64,000 nucleotides of DNA from Rhodobacter sp. (GCA_020250175.1 JADCEN010000003.1:1-64000); one strand, 5' to 3'. Numbered from the stretch's first letter, positions 8,810 through 18,761 are shown. Made by a program: numbers and translations. Notes: generated by a model not told the origin, from the sequence alone.

Positions 8810-9553
8810 ATGCAAGGCAAGGTTGTGGCAATCACCGGGGCAAGCCGGGGTATCGGGGCCGCTGCCGCCCGCGTTTTCGCACAGGCCGGGGCGCGCGTGG
8901 CCCTTCTGGCGCGCAGCGGCGACGACATCGGGCGGATCGCGGCAAAGATCGGCCCGCAGGCGCTCGCCCTGCGCTGTGATGTGGCCGACGCGGCCAGCCT
9001 GGGGGCGGCGCTGGATCAGGCAGTGCGCTGGGGCGGGCGTCTGGATGTGCTGGTCAACAACGCCGGTGTGATCGACCCCATCGCTCGCCTGGCCGAAGCC
9101 GAGGCTGCCGACTGGGGCCGGGCCATTGACATCAACCTCAAGGGCGTCTTTCACGGCATGCGCGCGGCCATCCCGGTGATGAAGGCGCAAGGCGCGGGGA
9201 CGATCATCACCGTCTCGTCCGGGGCCGCCCACACGCCGCTGGAAGGCTGGGGGGCCTATTGCAGCGCCAAGGCCGGGGCCGCCATGCTGACCCGCATCGC
9301 CCATCTGGAGGAGGGGGCCTGGGGCCTGCGCGTGATGGGCCTGTCGCCCGGCACAGTTGCCACCGACATGCAGGTCAGGATCAAGGCCAGCGGCGTGAAC
9401 CCGGTCAGCCAGCTTGATCCCGCCGTGCACATCCCCGCCGACTGGCCCGCGCGTGCGCTGCTGTGGATGTGCAGCCCCGATGCCGACGGCTGGCTCGGGC
9501 AGGAGATTTCGCTGCGCGACGCGGGCATCCGCGCCCGTGTTGGCCTGGTTTGA
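8810..9553 (+). CDS. short-chain dehydrogenase/reductase (SDR)
   Basis: A 247-residue classical SDR: cofactor loop TGASRGIGAAAAR (residues ~9-21), NNAG (~82), catalytic Ser in TVSSGAAH and YCSAKAG (~150), then LSPGTVATDM. The start at ATG 8810, behind AAGGGGG, puts the Rossmann loop at the usual distance from the N-terminus; the open frame extends further upstream without family sequence. It leads a three-gene plus-strand unit with an enoyl-CoA hydratase and a flavoprotein. Substrate unknown; the hydratase neighbour suggests acyl or carbonyl metabolism. Confidence 0.87.
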   Translation: MQGKVVAITGASRGIGAAAARVFAQAGARVALLARSGDDIGRIAAKIGPQALALRCDVADAASLGAALDQAVRWGGRLDVLVNNAGVIDPIARLAEAEAADWGRAIDINLKGVFHGMRAAIPVMKAQGAGTIITVSSGAAHTPLEGWGAYCSAKAGAAMLTRIAHLEEGAWGLRVMGLSPGTVATDMQVRIKASGVNPVSQLDPAVHIPADWPARALLWMCSPDADGWLGQEISLRDAGIRARVGLV

Positions 9554-9596
9554 CCGGTTGACCCCGGATCACCCGCGAAAGAAGGCTGTGACAGCG

Positions 9597-10211
9597 ATGA
9601 TCGAGGTTGCCGATGCGGGCGGTCTTTGGACCGTGACCCTGTGCCGCCCCGAAAAGGCCAATGCCCTGACCGGCGCGATGCTGCATGCCCTGGCTGACGC
9701 CGTGGAACGGGCTGCCGCCGCGCAGGCCCGTGCCCTGATCCTGACGGGCGCGGGCCAGGTCTTTTCCGCCGGGGCCGATCTGGACGAGGCGCGGGCAGGG
9801 CTGGCAACCGATCCCGTGTGGGAAACCCTGTCCACAAGTATCGCCGCCTTTCCGGGCCTGACCATCGCCGCGCTGAACGGGACGGTGGCCGGGGGTGCCA
9901 TGGGCATGGCGCTGGCCTGCGACCTGCGGCTTGCCGTGCCCGAAGCGGCCTTCTTCTATCCCGTCATGCGGCTTGGCTTCCTGCCACAGCCGTCCGACCC
10001 GGCCCGGCTTGCGGCGCTGATCGGACCCGCCCGCGCCAAGCTGATCCTGTTGGCAGGTGCCCGCGCCCCTGCGACCGAGGCGCTGGCCTGGGGCCTTGTC
10101 GACCGCATCCTGCCGGCAGAGGCGCTGCTGCCCGGTGCCGCCGCGCTTGCCGCCGATGCACTGGCCGCCACCCCGGCGCATGTCGCGGCAATCCGCCGCC
10201 TGATCCCGTGA
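9597..10211 (+). CDS. enoyl-CoA hydratase/isomerase family protein
   Basis: A 204-residue crotonase-fold protein, shorter than the usual ~255. It has the CoA-binding and oxyanion segment FSAGADLDEAR (~residues 58-68) and the second oxyanion loop ALNGTVAGGAMGMALACDLRLA split over ~93-114. The Glu expected after the GG loop in classical hydratases is not obvious, so hydratase activity is unproven. Start ATG 9597 (AAGAAGG upstream); a GTG at 9588 is an alternative. It ends in a GTGA overlap with the following flavoprotein gene. Confidence 0.82.
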   Translation: MIEVADAGGLWTVTLCRPEKANALTGAMLHALADAVERAAAAQARALILTGAGQVFSAGADLDEARAGLATDPVWETLSTSIAAFPGLTIAALNGTVAGGAMGMALACDLRLAVPEAAFFYPVMRLGFLPQPSDPARLAALIGPARAKLILLAGARAPATEALAWGLVDRILPAEALLPGAAALAADALAATPAHVAAIRRLIP

Positions 10212-11425
10212 TCCCGCACTGCGATGCGCTGGTCATCGGTGCCGGTCCTGCCGGGCTGATGGCCGCCGAAGAACTGGCCCACGCCGGCAGGCGGGTGCTG
10301 ATCGCCGAGGCCAAGCCCAGCCCCGCGCGCAAGTTCCTGATGGCGGGCAAGTCCGGCCTGAACCTGACGCAGGACGAACCCCTGACGGCCCTGACGGCCG
10401 AATACCGCGAAGCCGCCCCCTGGCTTGCCCCGATGCTGGCCGCCTTCGGACCAGACCAGGTCCGGGACTGGGCGCGCGGGCTGGGGCAGGAGGTGTTCAC
10501 CGGCTCGTCCCGCCGGGTGTTTCCCGTCGCGATGAAGGCCTCGCCGTTGCTGCGCGCCTGGCTGCGGCGGCTGGATGGCATGGGCGTGCAGATGCGCAGC
10601 CGCTGGCGCTGGACCGGTTTTGGCGACGGTGGCTTGACCTTCGAGGTGCCCGAGGGCCCGCAGGTGCTGTGCCCCGCCGTCACGGTTCTGGCGCTGGGCG
10701 GGGCCAGCTGGGCGCGGCTGGGGTCGGATGCCGCCTGGGTGCCGTGGCTGGCAGGGCAGGGTGTCGCCATCGCGCCCTGGCAGCCTGCGAACATGGGGTT
10801 CAGGGTGCAGTGGTCGGCCCATATGGCGCGGCATTTCGGGGCACCGGTCAAGGGTGCGGCGCTGTGCGCGGGCAGCCAGCGCAGCCGTGGCGAATTCGTG
10901 ATTTCCGACCGGGGTCTTGAAGGCGGCGGCATCTATGCCGTGTCGCGCGCGCTGCGCGACGGCGCGCCCCTGACACTGGATTTGCTGCCGGATCTGTCTG
11001 CCGGTCAGATCACTCTGCGCCTGACCCGTGCCCGCCCCGGCGAAACCCTGGGCAACCGCCTGCGCAAGCTTGGCCTGTCCCCTGCCGCCACAGCGCTGGT
11101 GCAGGAGTTTGCCCGCCCCCTGCCCGAAGGTGCAGCACTTGCAGCACTGCTGAAGGCGCTGCCCGTGCCCCATGGCGGTCCCCGCCCGCTGGACGAGGCG
11201 ATTTCGGTCGCGGGCGGCATCCGGGCCGGGGCGCTGACGCAAGGGCTGGAACTGCGCGCGCTGCCCGGCATCTTTGCCTGTGGCGAGATGCTGGATTGGG
11301 AAGCCCCGACGGGCGGCTATCTCTTGACCGCCTGCTTTGCCACCGGGCGCTGGGCAGGCCGCGCCGCTGCCGCAAAGCCGTCTGGCCTTTCCGCTTTCCC
11401 TGATCCGGTTCCGGGCGTACCTTGA
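10208..11425 (+). CDS. NAD(P)/FAD-dependent oxidoreductase, TIGR03862/HI0933-type flavoprotein
   Basis: A 405-residue flavoprotein. GTG start 10208 overlaps the preceding stop as GTGA, the only start that puts the dinucleotide fold ALVIGAGPAGLMAAEELAHAG at the extreme N-terminus. Other landmarks are FLMAGKSGLNLTQDEP, LALGGASWARLGSD (~155), the C-terminal ISVAGGI and PTGGYLLTACFATG typical of the HI0933/BaiN-like family. The reaction is unknown; relatives bind FAD and some reduce alkenes or steroids. It is translationally coupled to the SDR/hydratase pair. Confidence 0.85.
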   Translation: MIPHCDALVIGAGPAGLMAAEELAHAGRRVLIAEAKPSPARKFLMAGKSGLNLTQDEPLTALTAEYREAAPWLAPMLAAFGPDQVRDWARGLGQEVFTGSSRRVFPVAMKASPLLRAWLRRLDGMGVQMRSRWRWTGFGDGGLTFEVPEGPQVLCPAVTVLALGGASWARLGSDAAWVPWLAGQGVAIAPWQPANMGFRVQWSAHMARHFGAPVKGAALCAGSQRSRGEFVISDRGLEGGGIYAVSRALRDGAPLTLDLLPDLSAGQITLRLTRARPGETLGNRLRKLGLSPAATALVQEFARPLPEGAALAALLKALPVPHGGPRPLDEAISVAGGIRAGALTQGLELRALPGIFACGEMLDWEAPTGGYLLTACFATGRWAGRAAAAKPSGLSAFPDPVPGVP

Positions 11426-11453
11426 CGGCCTGCCACCTGACCGGAGGTCTGCC

Positions 11454-11627
11454 ATGGCCCAGTCCGCAATCCCCCGCCCGCCCGTCCCGACCCCACCCGA
11501 GGATCAGCCCCCGCCCCGGGAATACCCCGACGCGCCGGGACCGGAACTGCCCTACGATCATGTTCCCGAGTCAGACCCCTGGCCGGACGAAGGGCCAGAC
11601 GGCACCCCGCAAGAGATACCCGACTGA
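11454..11627 (+). CDS. small proline-rich acidic protein, unknown
   Basis: A 57-residue protein with GGAGG eight bases before ATG 11454. It is dominated by Pro, Glu and Asp (PPVPTPPEDQPPPREYP, then DPWPDEGPDGTP), with no hydrophobic core, so it is probably disordered. It follows the flavoprotein by 28 bases in the same direction. The ribosome site and the steady codon use support a real gene; function unknown. Confidence 0.6.
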   Translation: MAQSAIPRPPVPTPPEDQPPPREYPDAPGPELPYDHVPESDPWPDEGPDGTPQEIPD

Positions 11628-11656
11628 CAGCCCGGCAGCAGCGGCGAAGCGGGCCG

Positions 11657-12007
11657 CTACTGATCCATGATCATCTCGAAGCCGCCATAGATCATGCGCT
11701 TGCCGTCGAACGGCATCTCGCCCGTCTCTGCCATGCGCGGGTCCTGCATCATCGCCTGCCAGCCCGCGTCGCGCACCTCTTTCGAGGGCCATTCCACCCA
11801 GGAGAAGACCACCACCTCGTCTTCGGTCCGCTGGACAGCCAGCGGAAAGGAGGTGACCTTCCCCTCGGGCACGTCATTGCCCCAGGTTTCCACCACCCGC
11901 AGCGCGCCAAATTCGCGAAACAGCGCGGCGACCCTTGCGGCATGGGCCTGGTAGGCGTCGCGATTGGCATTGGGCACGGCGGCAACAAAACCATCCACAT
12001 AGGGCAT
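11657..12007 (-). CDS. DUF1428 family protein (YbaA-like)
   Basis: A 116-residue small alpha/beta protein starting at ATG 12007 behind GGAAGAGGAG. Landmarks are MPYVDGFVAAVP at the N-terminus, ETWGNDVPEGKVTSFPLAV in the centre and PFDGKRMIYGGFEMI at the end, all typical of DUF1428 (YbaA), a ferredoxin-like dimeric fold of unknown role. An upstream in-frame ATG adds 13 residues with no ribosome site and is rejected. Single gene, convergent with the small proline-rich gene. Confidence 0.85.
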   Translation of the reverse strand: MPYVDGFVAAVPNANRDAYQAHAARVAALFREFGALRVVETWGNDVPEGKVTSFPLAVQRTEDEVVVFSWVEWPSKEVRDAGWQAMMQDPRMAETGEMPFDGKRMIYGGFEMIMDQ

Positions 12008-12097
12008 CGTTTGAACTCCTCTTCCTGCTGCGCCGGCCAAACCCATAAGGGCCGGTCAGGTCCCTGTATACCCTGCAGCCGACCCGCCCGGCACCCC

Positions 12098-12859
12098 TCA
12101 GCTGCGGTAGGCCGGTTCTTCCTCGTCCAGAATGGCCCTGATCTCTGCCAGATGCCGGTCGGCCATGTCGGGATAAACCTCCATCTCGCGGGCCACGCTT
12201 TCGGCCACGGCATCGCTCAGCACCCGCAGCTTGCGCCCGGTTTGCAGCGCGCGGATGTAGGTTTCGGCGGCGCGTTCAAAGTAATACAGCCGGGTAAAGG
12301 CCTCGGCCACGGTGGCCCCGATCACCAGCACGCCGTGATTGCCCATGATCATCACCTGCACCCTGGGGTCGCCCAGCAGCCCGGCGCAGCGCATCCCTTC
12401 TTCCTCAAAGGCCAGTCCGCCGTAATTGCCGTCGATCACGGTGCGGCCAAAAAACATCGCCGTGTTCTGGTCGATGGGCGGCAGCGCGGAATCCTCCAGC
12501 GAGGCAAGGACGGTCGCAAAGATCGAATGCACATGCATCACGCAGCGCGCATGCGGCACAAGGCGGTGGACCGCGCCGTGCAGCCCCCAGGCGGTCGGGT
12601 CCGGGGCATCGGGGCGCGTCAATACATCCGGGTCATCGGCATCCAGCAACAGCAGGTCGCTCGCCTTGATCCGGGCAAAGTGGCGCTGGTTCGGGTTGAT
12701 CAGGAACCGCTTGCCGTCCTCGCTGACCGCCAGCGAGAAGTGGTTGGCCACCGCCTCGTTCATGCCCAGCCTTGCGGTCCAGCGAAAGGCGGCGGCCAGA
12801 TCGGCCCGCTCCTCGGGGAAGTCAAAATTCACGCGCGGCTTCAGGGTGGACAGGGTCAT
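12098..12859 (-). CDS. class II aldolase/adducin family protein
   Basis: A 253-residue zinc-dependent aldolase-fold protein. The metal ligands show as MHVHS (~residues 107-111) and MGNHGVLV (~173-180), and the substrate loop as NHFSLA near residue 40. The family includes fuculose- and ribulose-phosphate aldolases/epimerases and uncharacterised adducin-like enzymes; no sugar genes adjoin, so the substrate is open. ATG 12859 with AAGGAGG. One copy of the dispersed hairpin repeat lies just upstream. Confidence 0.85.
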   Translation of the reverse strand: MTLSTLKPRVNFDFPEERADLAAAFRWTARLGMNEAVANHFSLAVSEDGKRFLINPNQRHFARIKASDLLLLDADDPDVLTRPDAPDPTAWGLHGAVHRLVPHARCVMHVHSIFATVLASLEDSALPPIDQNTAMFFGRTVIDGNYGGLAFEEEGMRCAGLLGDPRVQVMIMGNHGVLVIGATVAEAFTRLYYFERAAETYIRALQTGRKLRVLSDAVAESVAREMEVYPDMADRHLAEIRAILDEEEPAYRS

Positions 12860-12929
12860 GGCAGGCCTCCTTGGGTTGGGGGAAGCTTAGGGCAGGATGT
12901 CCGCCGAGGGAACTGTCGATCGCCGCAGT

Positions 12930-13146
12930 CCGAGGCGTCCGGACCGAAAGAAAACGCCCCGGTGGGGCGTTTTCCGGGACGGTTGCCCGAAGGCGCAAGC
13001 CGAAGGGCAAGGGGGGATAAGCCAGGACTGCGGCCCGTAAATCAGGCCGCGCCTGACTGGGCTGGCGCGGAACGCGCCTGCCACGGGCAGGCAGGCGCGA
13101 CCGTCGGGGCAGTGCCCCGACTTGACGCCTGTCAAATCAGGCAAGA
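12930..13146 (-). repeat. dispersed hairpin repeat, copy A
   Basis: About 215 bases shared with copies at 17.97, 21.91 and 51.09 kb; this one is on the minus strand. In repeat orientation it contains TTGCCTGATTTGAC...GTCAAGTC, GTCGGGGCA/TGCCCCGAC, GCGCCTGCC/GGCAGGCGC, the block CTTGCGCCTTCGGGCAA, and a terminal 11-bp hairpin GAAAACGCCCC/GGGGCGTTTTC (12950-12974). It fills the gap between the aldolase and GST genes. No protein is encoded. Confidence 0.85.
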
Positions 13147-13230
13147 ACCAAGCGCACCGCATTTCGGAAACTGGCCCAGACACCGCATAACCTGCCCCGA
13201 CAGCATTGCATCAGTCTTCTTCCCGCCCCC

Positions 13231-13818
13231 CTACCGCGCCATCGCCCGCTGAAACGCCGGGCGCGCCCGCATCCGCGCCACGTGATCGGCCAGGCGCGGC
13301 TCGGTGATCGGAAACTGCGCGGCTTCCGCCCAGGCCCCGCAATGGCCCAGGATGATGTCGGGCACCGTCATGACATCGCCCATCAGAAATTCGCCCTCGC
13401 CCATGCGCTGCACCAGCGTGGTCTGGCTGCGCTCAAATTCCCAGTGCAACGAGGTCTTGATTCCCGGCATGCGCAGCGCCTGCGGCAGGATGAAGCTGTG
13501 CCGTGCGGCCACCCACAGCGCCGCGTCGAATTCATCCAGCAGAAACTGCGTCAGGCTGTCCTGCCGGGCGCGGTCAAGGCTGCCCGCCGGATGGGTCAGC
13601 AGGCCGTGCCGGTCGGCCAGAAAGGTCAGGATTGCCGTCGAATCGGCGATCGGCACATGGTCTGCGATCAGCACCGGCACCTTTCCGACCGGGTTGAAGG
13701 CCGTGACCCCTTCGGATCGCGGGGCTGCCGCCACATGCGTATAGGGCAGGCCAAGCTCTTCCAGCATCCACAGAACGCGGGCGGCGCGGGTCCGCACCGT
13801 GCCGATCACGGTGTACAT
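13231..13818 (-). CDS. glutathione S-transferase family protein
   Basis: A 195-residue GST-fold protein. The thioredoxin-like N-domain has RTRAARVLWMLEELGLPY, KVPVL (cis-Pro loop, ~residue 47) and DSTAILTFLAD, followed by an all-helical C-domain with LMGDVMTVPDIILGHC. The family conjugates glutathione to electrophiles or acts in redox stress. I set the start at ATG 13818 because an AGAGG ribosome site lies inside the end of holA and the N-domain then begins correctly; longer frames run through holA. Last gene of the leuS-lptE-holA-GST unit. Confidence 0.87.
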   Translation of the reverse strand: MYTVIGTVRTRAARVLWMLEELGLPYTHVAAAPRSEGVTAFNPVGKVPVLIADHVPIADSTAILTFLADRHGLLTHPAGSLDRARQDSLTQFLLDEFDAALWVAARHSFILPQALRMPGIKTSLHWEFERSQTTLVQRMGEGEFLMGDVMTVPDIILGHCGAWAEAAQFPITEPRLADHVARMRARPAFQRAMAR

Positions 13819-13820
13819 GG

Positions 13821-14843
13821 CTACCTCTGCGCCAGGGTGGCAAGGCGGATCAGCGTGCGTTCCATCACCGCCGTGGCCGGGGCCCTGCTGGCGGATCGCA
13901 GCGTCAGGTCTGTCTCGATCAGCATGCCAAGCGCCTCTTCGATCTTGTGCCGTCCCAGGGATTGCACCTGCCGCAGCATCACGTCGCGGCGCGGCCCGAA
14001 CACCGGCGGGCGCGCCCGTGCCAGACCGGATGCAGGCCCCGCGGGGTCGCAGGCCGCCCCGTGCAGGGTGCGGAAATGCCGGGTCGCATCCATGCATACC
14101 TTTACCGCGCCCACCCCCTGCCCGTCCAGCCGCCGCATCAGGGTGCCGACCTCGGCCACCCGGCCCGAGGCGGCGGCGTTGATGACCTCGTCCACCCCGG
14201 CCTCGACGGTGGCGGGGGCACAGGCGGCAATCTCGGCGGGCGAAAGCGGCGTGGCATCGCCCAGTTTGTAAAGCGCAATCTTGTCCAGCGTCTGGCGGAA
14301 ATCCCCCGGATCCAGAACCTGCGCCAGCGCCGTCACATCCGCCATCGCGTCACGCGACAGGCCCGAAACCCCGGCCCGTGCCAGCATCGCTTCGATCTCG
14401 TCCCGGCCCGGTGGATCATCATAAAGCGCCAGCGCATGTGCGGCCGGATGGGGTTCGAACAGCTTGCGCAGCGCCGATTTCGCCGTCAGCGACCCTGCCG
14501 TGACCACCAGCAGGGCATCGCCGGGCCGCCAGTCCGCCATCGCCGCTTGCACAACGGGGGCCAGACCATCCGTTGAATCTTCGACAAAGGCAACACGCGG
14601 GCCGGGAAAGAACCCCTGCGCCTTCACCGCATCCAGAAGCGCCGCCGGGTCGCGGCGCAGGTCGGCGGCGGCCATCCGGGCCAGGCGCATTTCCGCCTCG
14701 CCGCCCGGTCCGATGACGGCGGCGATCACCTCTTGCCGTTTCAGGGCCACACGCATGGCATCAGCGCCATGGATCAGCAGGCCGATCCGTGTCGGGTCCG
14801 GGCGCGCATAGGTCCGCAGAACCTCGGCCGCCCCGATTTTCAT
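13821..14843 (-). CDS. holA: DNA polymerase III subunit delta
   Basis: A 340-residue clamp-loader delta subunit, which opens the beta clamp for loading onto DNA. Early landmarks are IGLLIHGADAMRVALKRQ (the degenerate P-loop region), then VVTAGSLTAKSALRKLFE, DDPPGRDEIEAML, and a C-terminal helical region RRDVMLRQVQSLGRHKIEEA. Length and order fit HolA. Its ATG overlaps the stop of lptE (ATGA), and leuS-lptE-holA is a widely conserved proteobacterial order. Confidence 0.9.
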   Translation of the reverse strand: MKIGAAEVLRTYARPDPTRIGLLIHGADAMRVALKRQEVIAAVIGPGGEAEMRLARMAAADLRRDPAALLDAVKAQGFFPGPRVAFVEDSTDGLAPVVQAAMADWRPGDALLVVTAGSLTAKSALRKLFEPHPAAHALALYDDPPGRDEIEAMLARAGVSGLSRDAMADVTALAQVLDPGDFRQTLDKIALYKLGDATPLSPAEIAACAPATVEAGVDEVINAAASGRVAEVGTLMRRLDGQGVGAVKVCMDATRHFRTLHGAACDPAGPASGLARARPPVFGPRRDVMLRQVQSLGRHKIEEALGMLIETDLTLRSASRAPATAVMERTLIRLATLAQR

Positions 14844-15337
14844 GATGCGCCCCAGTCGCCCGCCGTCGCGGTGATCTTGGTCACGATCTGCGTCGCCAGA
14901 ATCTGCATCAGCCGCCTGCGGGCATTGTCTTCGGCGGTCTGGGCCGCAACGGTAGAGGTCGTGGCAGCCGACCCGGTAAAGCTGCTGGCCGTGCCCCCCG
15001 TCAGCCTTGCCCCTGTCGCGATGTCTATCAGCGACCAGGTGATCTGCCCGGTCAGGTTGTAGCGCAGGATCGCGCCTTCGGTGGTGACCGCCAGATCATA
15101 GCGCTGTGTCGCAATCTGATAGGTCAGCCGGTAGGCTGGCGCCTCTGGCCGCCCCATCCGGGTTTCAAATTCAGTCACGAAGATGAAGCTGTCACGACTG
15201 TTCGGGGCATCCGCCTCGATCCGGCCAGCCAGGGCGTTGGCCGGTGCGCCGGGCGCATAGACAGGGGAAAAGCCGCAGCCCGCCAGGGGCAGGGCCAGGA
15301 TCAGCGCAAGCAGGTGGCGGCGGTCAGATAACGACAT
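14840..15337 (-). CDS. lptE: LPS assembly lipoprotein LptE
   Basis: A 165-residue outer-membrane lipoprotein that plugs LptD during lipopolysaccharide export. It has a lipoprotein signal with lipobox LPLAGC (Cys ~residue 20), followed by GFSPVYAPG, the typical post-lipobox LptE sequence, and a C-terminal [16 protein letters not shown] helix. The start at ATG 15337 lies inside the end of leuS (14-base overlap). An in-frame ATG further upstream lies within leuS and would disrupt the signal peptide. Confidence 0.88.
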   Translation of the reverse strand: MSLSDRRHLLALILALPLAGCGFSPVYAPGAPANALAGRIEADAPNSRDSFIFVTEFETRMGRPEAPAYRLTYQIATQRYDLAVTTEGAILRYNLTGQITWSLIDIATGARLTGGTASSFTGSAATTSTVAAQTAEDNARRRLMQILATQIVTKITATAGDWGAS

Positions 15338-17864
15338 TGACGATGCGGCCCGGCACGACGACCAGCTTTTTCGGGGCAGCACCCCCAAGGGCCTTGGCCA
15401 CCGCATCATCCGCCAGCACCCGCATTTCTACCTCTGACACGGCCAAATCCTTTGGCACGGTAATCTCGGCACGCCGCTTGCCGTTAATCTGGATCGGCAG
15501 GGTGACCGTGTCTTCGACCAGCAGGGCCGGGTCCGCCTTTGGCCAGGCGGCCTGAGCCACAATACCGGCCCCCCCCAGCATCGCCCAGATGTCTTCCGCC
15601 AGGTGCGGCACCATCGGCGACAGAAGCTGCGCCATGATTGCCATGGACCGGCGCCTGGCCACCGCCCCCGCGCCGGACCGGCCCAGCATATTGGCAAACT
15701 CATACAGCTTGGCGATGGCCTTGTTGAAGGCAAAGCCTTCGATCCCGGCGGTCACTTCGGCAATCGCCTTTGCCGTGGCGCGGTCCAGCACCGCGTCCTC
15801 ATCGGTCGCGGGCGCGGTCGAGGCCGCAATCTCATCCGCCAGCCGCCAGACACGCGACAGGAACCTGAACGCGGCTTCCGCACCGGACGCTGTCCATTCC
15901 ACGTCCCGCTCGGGCGGGCTGTCCGACAGGATGAACCACCGCGCGGTATCGGCCCCGAAGGACTGGATGATATTGACCGGATCAACCACGTTCTTCTTGG
16001 ATTTCGACATCTTGGCCGAGGGGATGATCTCTGCCGCTTCGCCCGTTGCTTTCACGCGGCCCGCCTCGATCTCCTCGGGCAGGTGGTAAACCGCGCGCCC
16101 CGCCCCGTCGCGGGTCATGTAAATCTCATGCGTCACCATGCCTTGGGTGAACAGCGCATTGAACGGCTCTATCGCCTTGGCGGGCAAATGGCCAGTCTTG
16201 TGCATCGCGCGGGCGAAAAAGCGCGAATACAGCAGGTGCAGGATCGCATGTTCGATCCCGCCGATGTACTGGTCCACATTCATCCAATAGGCGGCATCGT
16301 CCGCATTGGTCGGCGTTGCGGCATGGGGCGCGGTAAAGCGGGCATAGTACCAGCTGGAATCCACGAAGGTATCCATCGTGTCCGTCTCACGCCGCGCAGG
16401 TCTGCCGCAGGCAGGGCAAGCCACGTCGCGCCAGGTGGGATGACGGTCCAGCGGATTGCCCGGCTTGTCAAAGGTGACGTCATCGGGCAGGCGGACCGGC
16501 AGGTTTTCCTTGCGCTCTGGCACCACGCCGCAGTCGGCGCAATGCACCACCGGAATCGGGCAGCCCCAGTAGCGCTGGCGCGACAGGCCCCAGTCGCGCA
16601 GGCGGTAGTTTGTCACGCCGCGCCCCACGCCCTTGTCCTCGCAGAACGCGATGGCGGCGGTCACGGCGGCATCGCCCGTCTGCACCGTCTCTCCGGCAAA
16701 GCCGCGCAGGTAGCGCACGCGTTCCGACTTCATCGGAACATAGGCTTCGCTCAGCGGGGCCTCGTCCGCGCCTTCGGGAACGAAGACGGGCGGAATCGGC
16801 AACCCATACTTGATCGCAAAGTCAAAATCCCGCTGGTCATGCGCGGGACAGCCGAAGATCGCGCCCGTGCCATAGTCCATCAGGATGAAATTTGCGATGT
16901 AGACGGGCAGTTGCCATGCCGCGTCAAAGGGATGACGCACGCTGATACCCGTGTCATACCCCTTCTTTTCCGCCGTCTCGATGGCCTCGGCGCTGGTCCC
17001 GCCGCGCCGGCATTCGGCGACAAAGGCAGCCACGGCGGGGTCCTGTGCTTCCAGCGCCTTGGCCAGCGGATGATCCGGGCTGATCGCGGCGAAACTGGCA
17101 CCCAGCAGCGTGTCGGGACGGGTGGTATAAACCTCCAGCCGGTCGAATCCCCCGGGGGCCCCCACGGTCTCAAACGCAAACTGCAACCCGCGCGACTTGC
17201 CGATCCAGTTGGCCTGCATGATGCGGACCTTTTCCGGCCAGTGCCGCAACCCGTCCAGCGCCGCCAGCAACTCGGCCGAGTAATCGGAAATGCGGAAGAA
17301 CCACTGCGTCAGTTCGCGCCGTTCCACCACTGCTCCCGACCGCCAGCCGCGGCCGTCAATCACCTGTTCATTGGCCAGGACCGTCATGTCGACAGGGTCC
17401 CAGTTCACGACGGCCGCCTTGCGGTACACCAGCCCCGCCGCCAGCATGTCCAGAAACATCGCCTGCTGCTGGCCGTAATACTCGGGGTCGCAGGTGGCAA
17501 ACTCGCGGCTCCAGTCGATGCTCAACCCCAGCGGCTTCATCTGCGCGCGCATGTCGGCGATGTTGCCATAGGTCCAGTCCTTGGGATGGCCCCCGCGTTC
17601 CATCGCCGCGTTTTCGGCAGGCATCCCGAAAGCATCCCAGCCCATCGGGTGCAGCACGCTGAAGCCGCAGGCGGATTTGTAGCGCGCGATCACATCGCCC
17701 ATGGTGTAGTTGCGCACGTGGCCCATGTGGATGCGCCCCGACGGATAGGGAAACATTTCCAGCACATAGTATTTTGGGCGGTCATCGCGGACGGCGGCAA
17801 AGACGCGGGCCCTTTCCCAGGCATCCTGCCAGCGGCGTTCCGTTGCGGCGGGGGTGTAAGTCAT
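15324..17864 (-). CDS. leuS: leucyl-tRNA synthetase
   Basis: An 846-residue class I aminoacyl-tRNA synthetase that charges tRNA-Leu in the cytoplasm. The HIGH signature appears as [17 protein letters not shown] (~residues 41-57), the zinc/connective region as [15 protein letters not shown], the editing domain at ~220-400 and KMSKS as [14 protein letters not shown] (~620). Length matches bacterial LeuRS. AAAGG precedes ATG 17864. It heads the leuS-lptE-holA-GST operon. A very long open frame on the opposite strand is only its antisense shadow. Confidence 0.97.
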   Translation of the reverse strand: MTYTPAATERRWQDAWERARVFAAVRDDRPKYYVLEMFPYPSGRIHMGHVRNYTMGDVIARYKSACGFSVLHPMGWDAFGMPAENAAMERGGHPKDWTYGNIADMRAQMKPLGLSIDWSREFATCDPEYYGQQQAMFLDMLAAGLVYRKAAVVNWDPVDMTVLANEQVIDGRGWRSGAVVERRELTQWFFRISDYSAELLAALDGLRHWPEKVRIMQANWIGKSRGLQFAFETVGAPGGFDRLEVYTTRPDTLLGASFAAISPDHPLAKALEAQDPAVAAFVAECRRGGTSAEAIETAEKKGYDTGISVRHPFDAAWQLPVYIANFILMDYGTGAIFGCPAHDQRDFDFAIKYGLPIPPVFVPEGADEAPLSEAYVPMKSERVRYLRGFAGETVQTGDAAVTAAIAFCEDKGVGRGVTNYRLRDWGLSRQRYWGCPIPVVHCADCGVVPERKENLPVRLPDDVTFDKPGNPLDRHPTWRDVACPACGRPARRETDTMDTFVDSSWYYARFTAPHAATPTNADDAAYWMNVDQYIGGIEHAILHLLYSRFFARAMHKTGHLPAKAIEPFNALFTQGMVTHEIYMTRDGAGRAVYHLPEEIEAGRVKATGEAAEIIPSAKMSKSKKNVVDPVNIIQSFGADTARWFILSDSPPERDVEWTASGAEAAFRFLSRVWRLADEIAASTAPATDEDAVLDRATAKAIAEVTAGIEGFAFNKAIAKLYEFANMLGRSGAGAVARRRSMAIMAQLLSPMVPHLAEDIWAMLGGAGIVAQAAWPKADPALLVEDTVTLPIQINGKRRAEITVPKDLAVSEVEMRVLADDAVAKALGGAAPKKLVVVPGRIVNVVI

Positions 17865-17971
17865 GGTCGGACCTTTTGTTCATCCCGTGCCGGGTTACAC
17901 CGGTTGCGGCAGAAAGGTCCAGAGGGCGGGGGTGCAGCGCGGTCAAGGCGGGAGTGCGATGTCCAGAAGCT

Positions 17972-18196
17972 TATCCTTCTTTTCCTGTCGCGCCCGCCCA
18001 GTCAGGCGCGGCCGGAATTCCCGGCGTTAGGCGCGTTGGCTTCACGGCCCTGCGCCTGCGCGCAGTGCGCTCTTGCCTGACGATCTGCCACCGGCAGATC
18101 GTCCGGGCGGCCCTTGCCCCCTTGCCTTTCGACTTGCGCCTTTCGGCAACCGGACCCGGCGAACCTGCCCCGGAGGTTCGCCTGCCGGGTCCTCTG
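17972..18196 (+). repeat. dispersed hairpin repeat, copy B
   Basis: Second copy, plus strand, between leuS and the DUF3576 gene. It is the most diverged: it has GATCTGCC/GGCAGATC (18082-18100), the block GACTTGCGCCTTTCGGCAA, and an extended terminal hairpin GGACCCGGCGAACCT/AGGTTCGCCTGCCGGGTCC (18152-18192). The stem bases differ from those of other copies, but pairing is kept apart from one bulge. Confidence 0.75.
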
Positions 18197-18227
18197 GCCC
18201 GCAGAATGGATCGGCCGAATGCGGGTT

Positions 18228-18761
18228 CTACAGGTTGCTGTCCTGCACGCGCAGCTGGCGCGCCCGCGTCAGGATGGCGTCTTCGACGGCGCGCTGCGTG
18301 TCCACCGGAACCGCCCCGCCGCCCCGCGATTGCAGCGCCACCTTCAGCGACCGTGCATCCAGTGCCGGGTCCTGCACATAGATCGTGGCGCGGTAAGACC
18401 GGTTGCTTCCGGGCGGCGTGCCGTACCCGGTCGAGATCACGCCCGTAAAGGGATCGACCGATTCTATCGGCAGAAAGCTGAGCACGTCCAGCGAAGCGTA
18501 CCACAGGTACTTGTTGACCTCGACGGTGGTGTTGGGGTTGTCGTTGTTGGCAAACAGGTCCCAGATCGTCGAATTGCTGGCCGTGCCCTGGTTCTGCGTC
18601 AGGCCCAGGTATTGCGCCGTCGGGTCGTTGGAGTTGATCAGCGCGTTGGCTTCCTGCGCCTTCATCGCCCCGACCGAATTGTCACTGCCCGCGCCGCATC
18701 CAGCGATCAGGGGCACAAGCCCCACCAGAAGCGCCGCGCGTGCCAGTCGTTGCAAGGTCAT
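18228..18761 (-). CDS. DUF3576 domain lipoprotein
   Basis: A 177-residue envelope lipoprotein: signal LARAALLVGLVPLIAGC with the lipid-acceptor Cys near residue 22, then IWDLFANNDNPNTTVEVNKYLW and FLPIESVDPFTGVISTGYG, which define DUF3576. Function unknown; it is common in Rhodobacteraceae and other alphaproteobacteria. ATG 18761 follows GGGGGA. Longer open frames upstream are G+C-rich leader without a ribosome site. Confidence 0.85.
   Translation of the reverse strand: MTLQRLARAALLVGLVPLIAGCGAGSDNSVGAMKAQEANALINSNDPTAQYLGLTQNQGTASNSTIWDLFANNDNPNTTVEVNKYLWYASLDVLSFLPIESVDPFTGVISTGYGTPPGSNRSYRATIYVQDPALDARSLKVALQSRGGGAVPVDTQRAVEDAILTRARQLRVQDSNL

Noticed and set aside
15603-18080. Very long (825-codon) open frame opposite leuS
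   Set aside because: It is the antisense of a certain leuS gene in G+C-rich DNA, has no ribosome site and no protein-family sequence.
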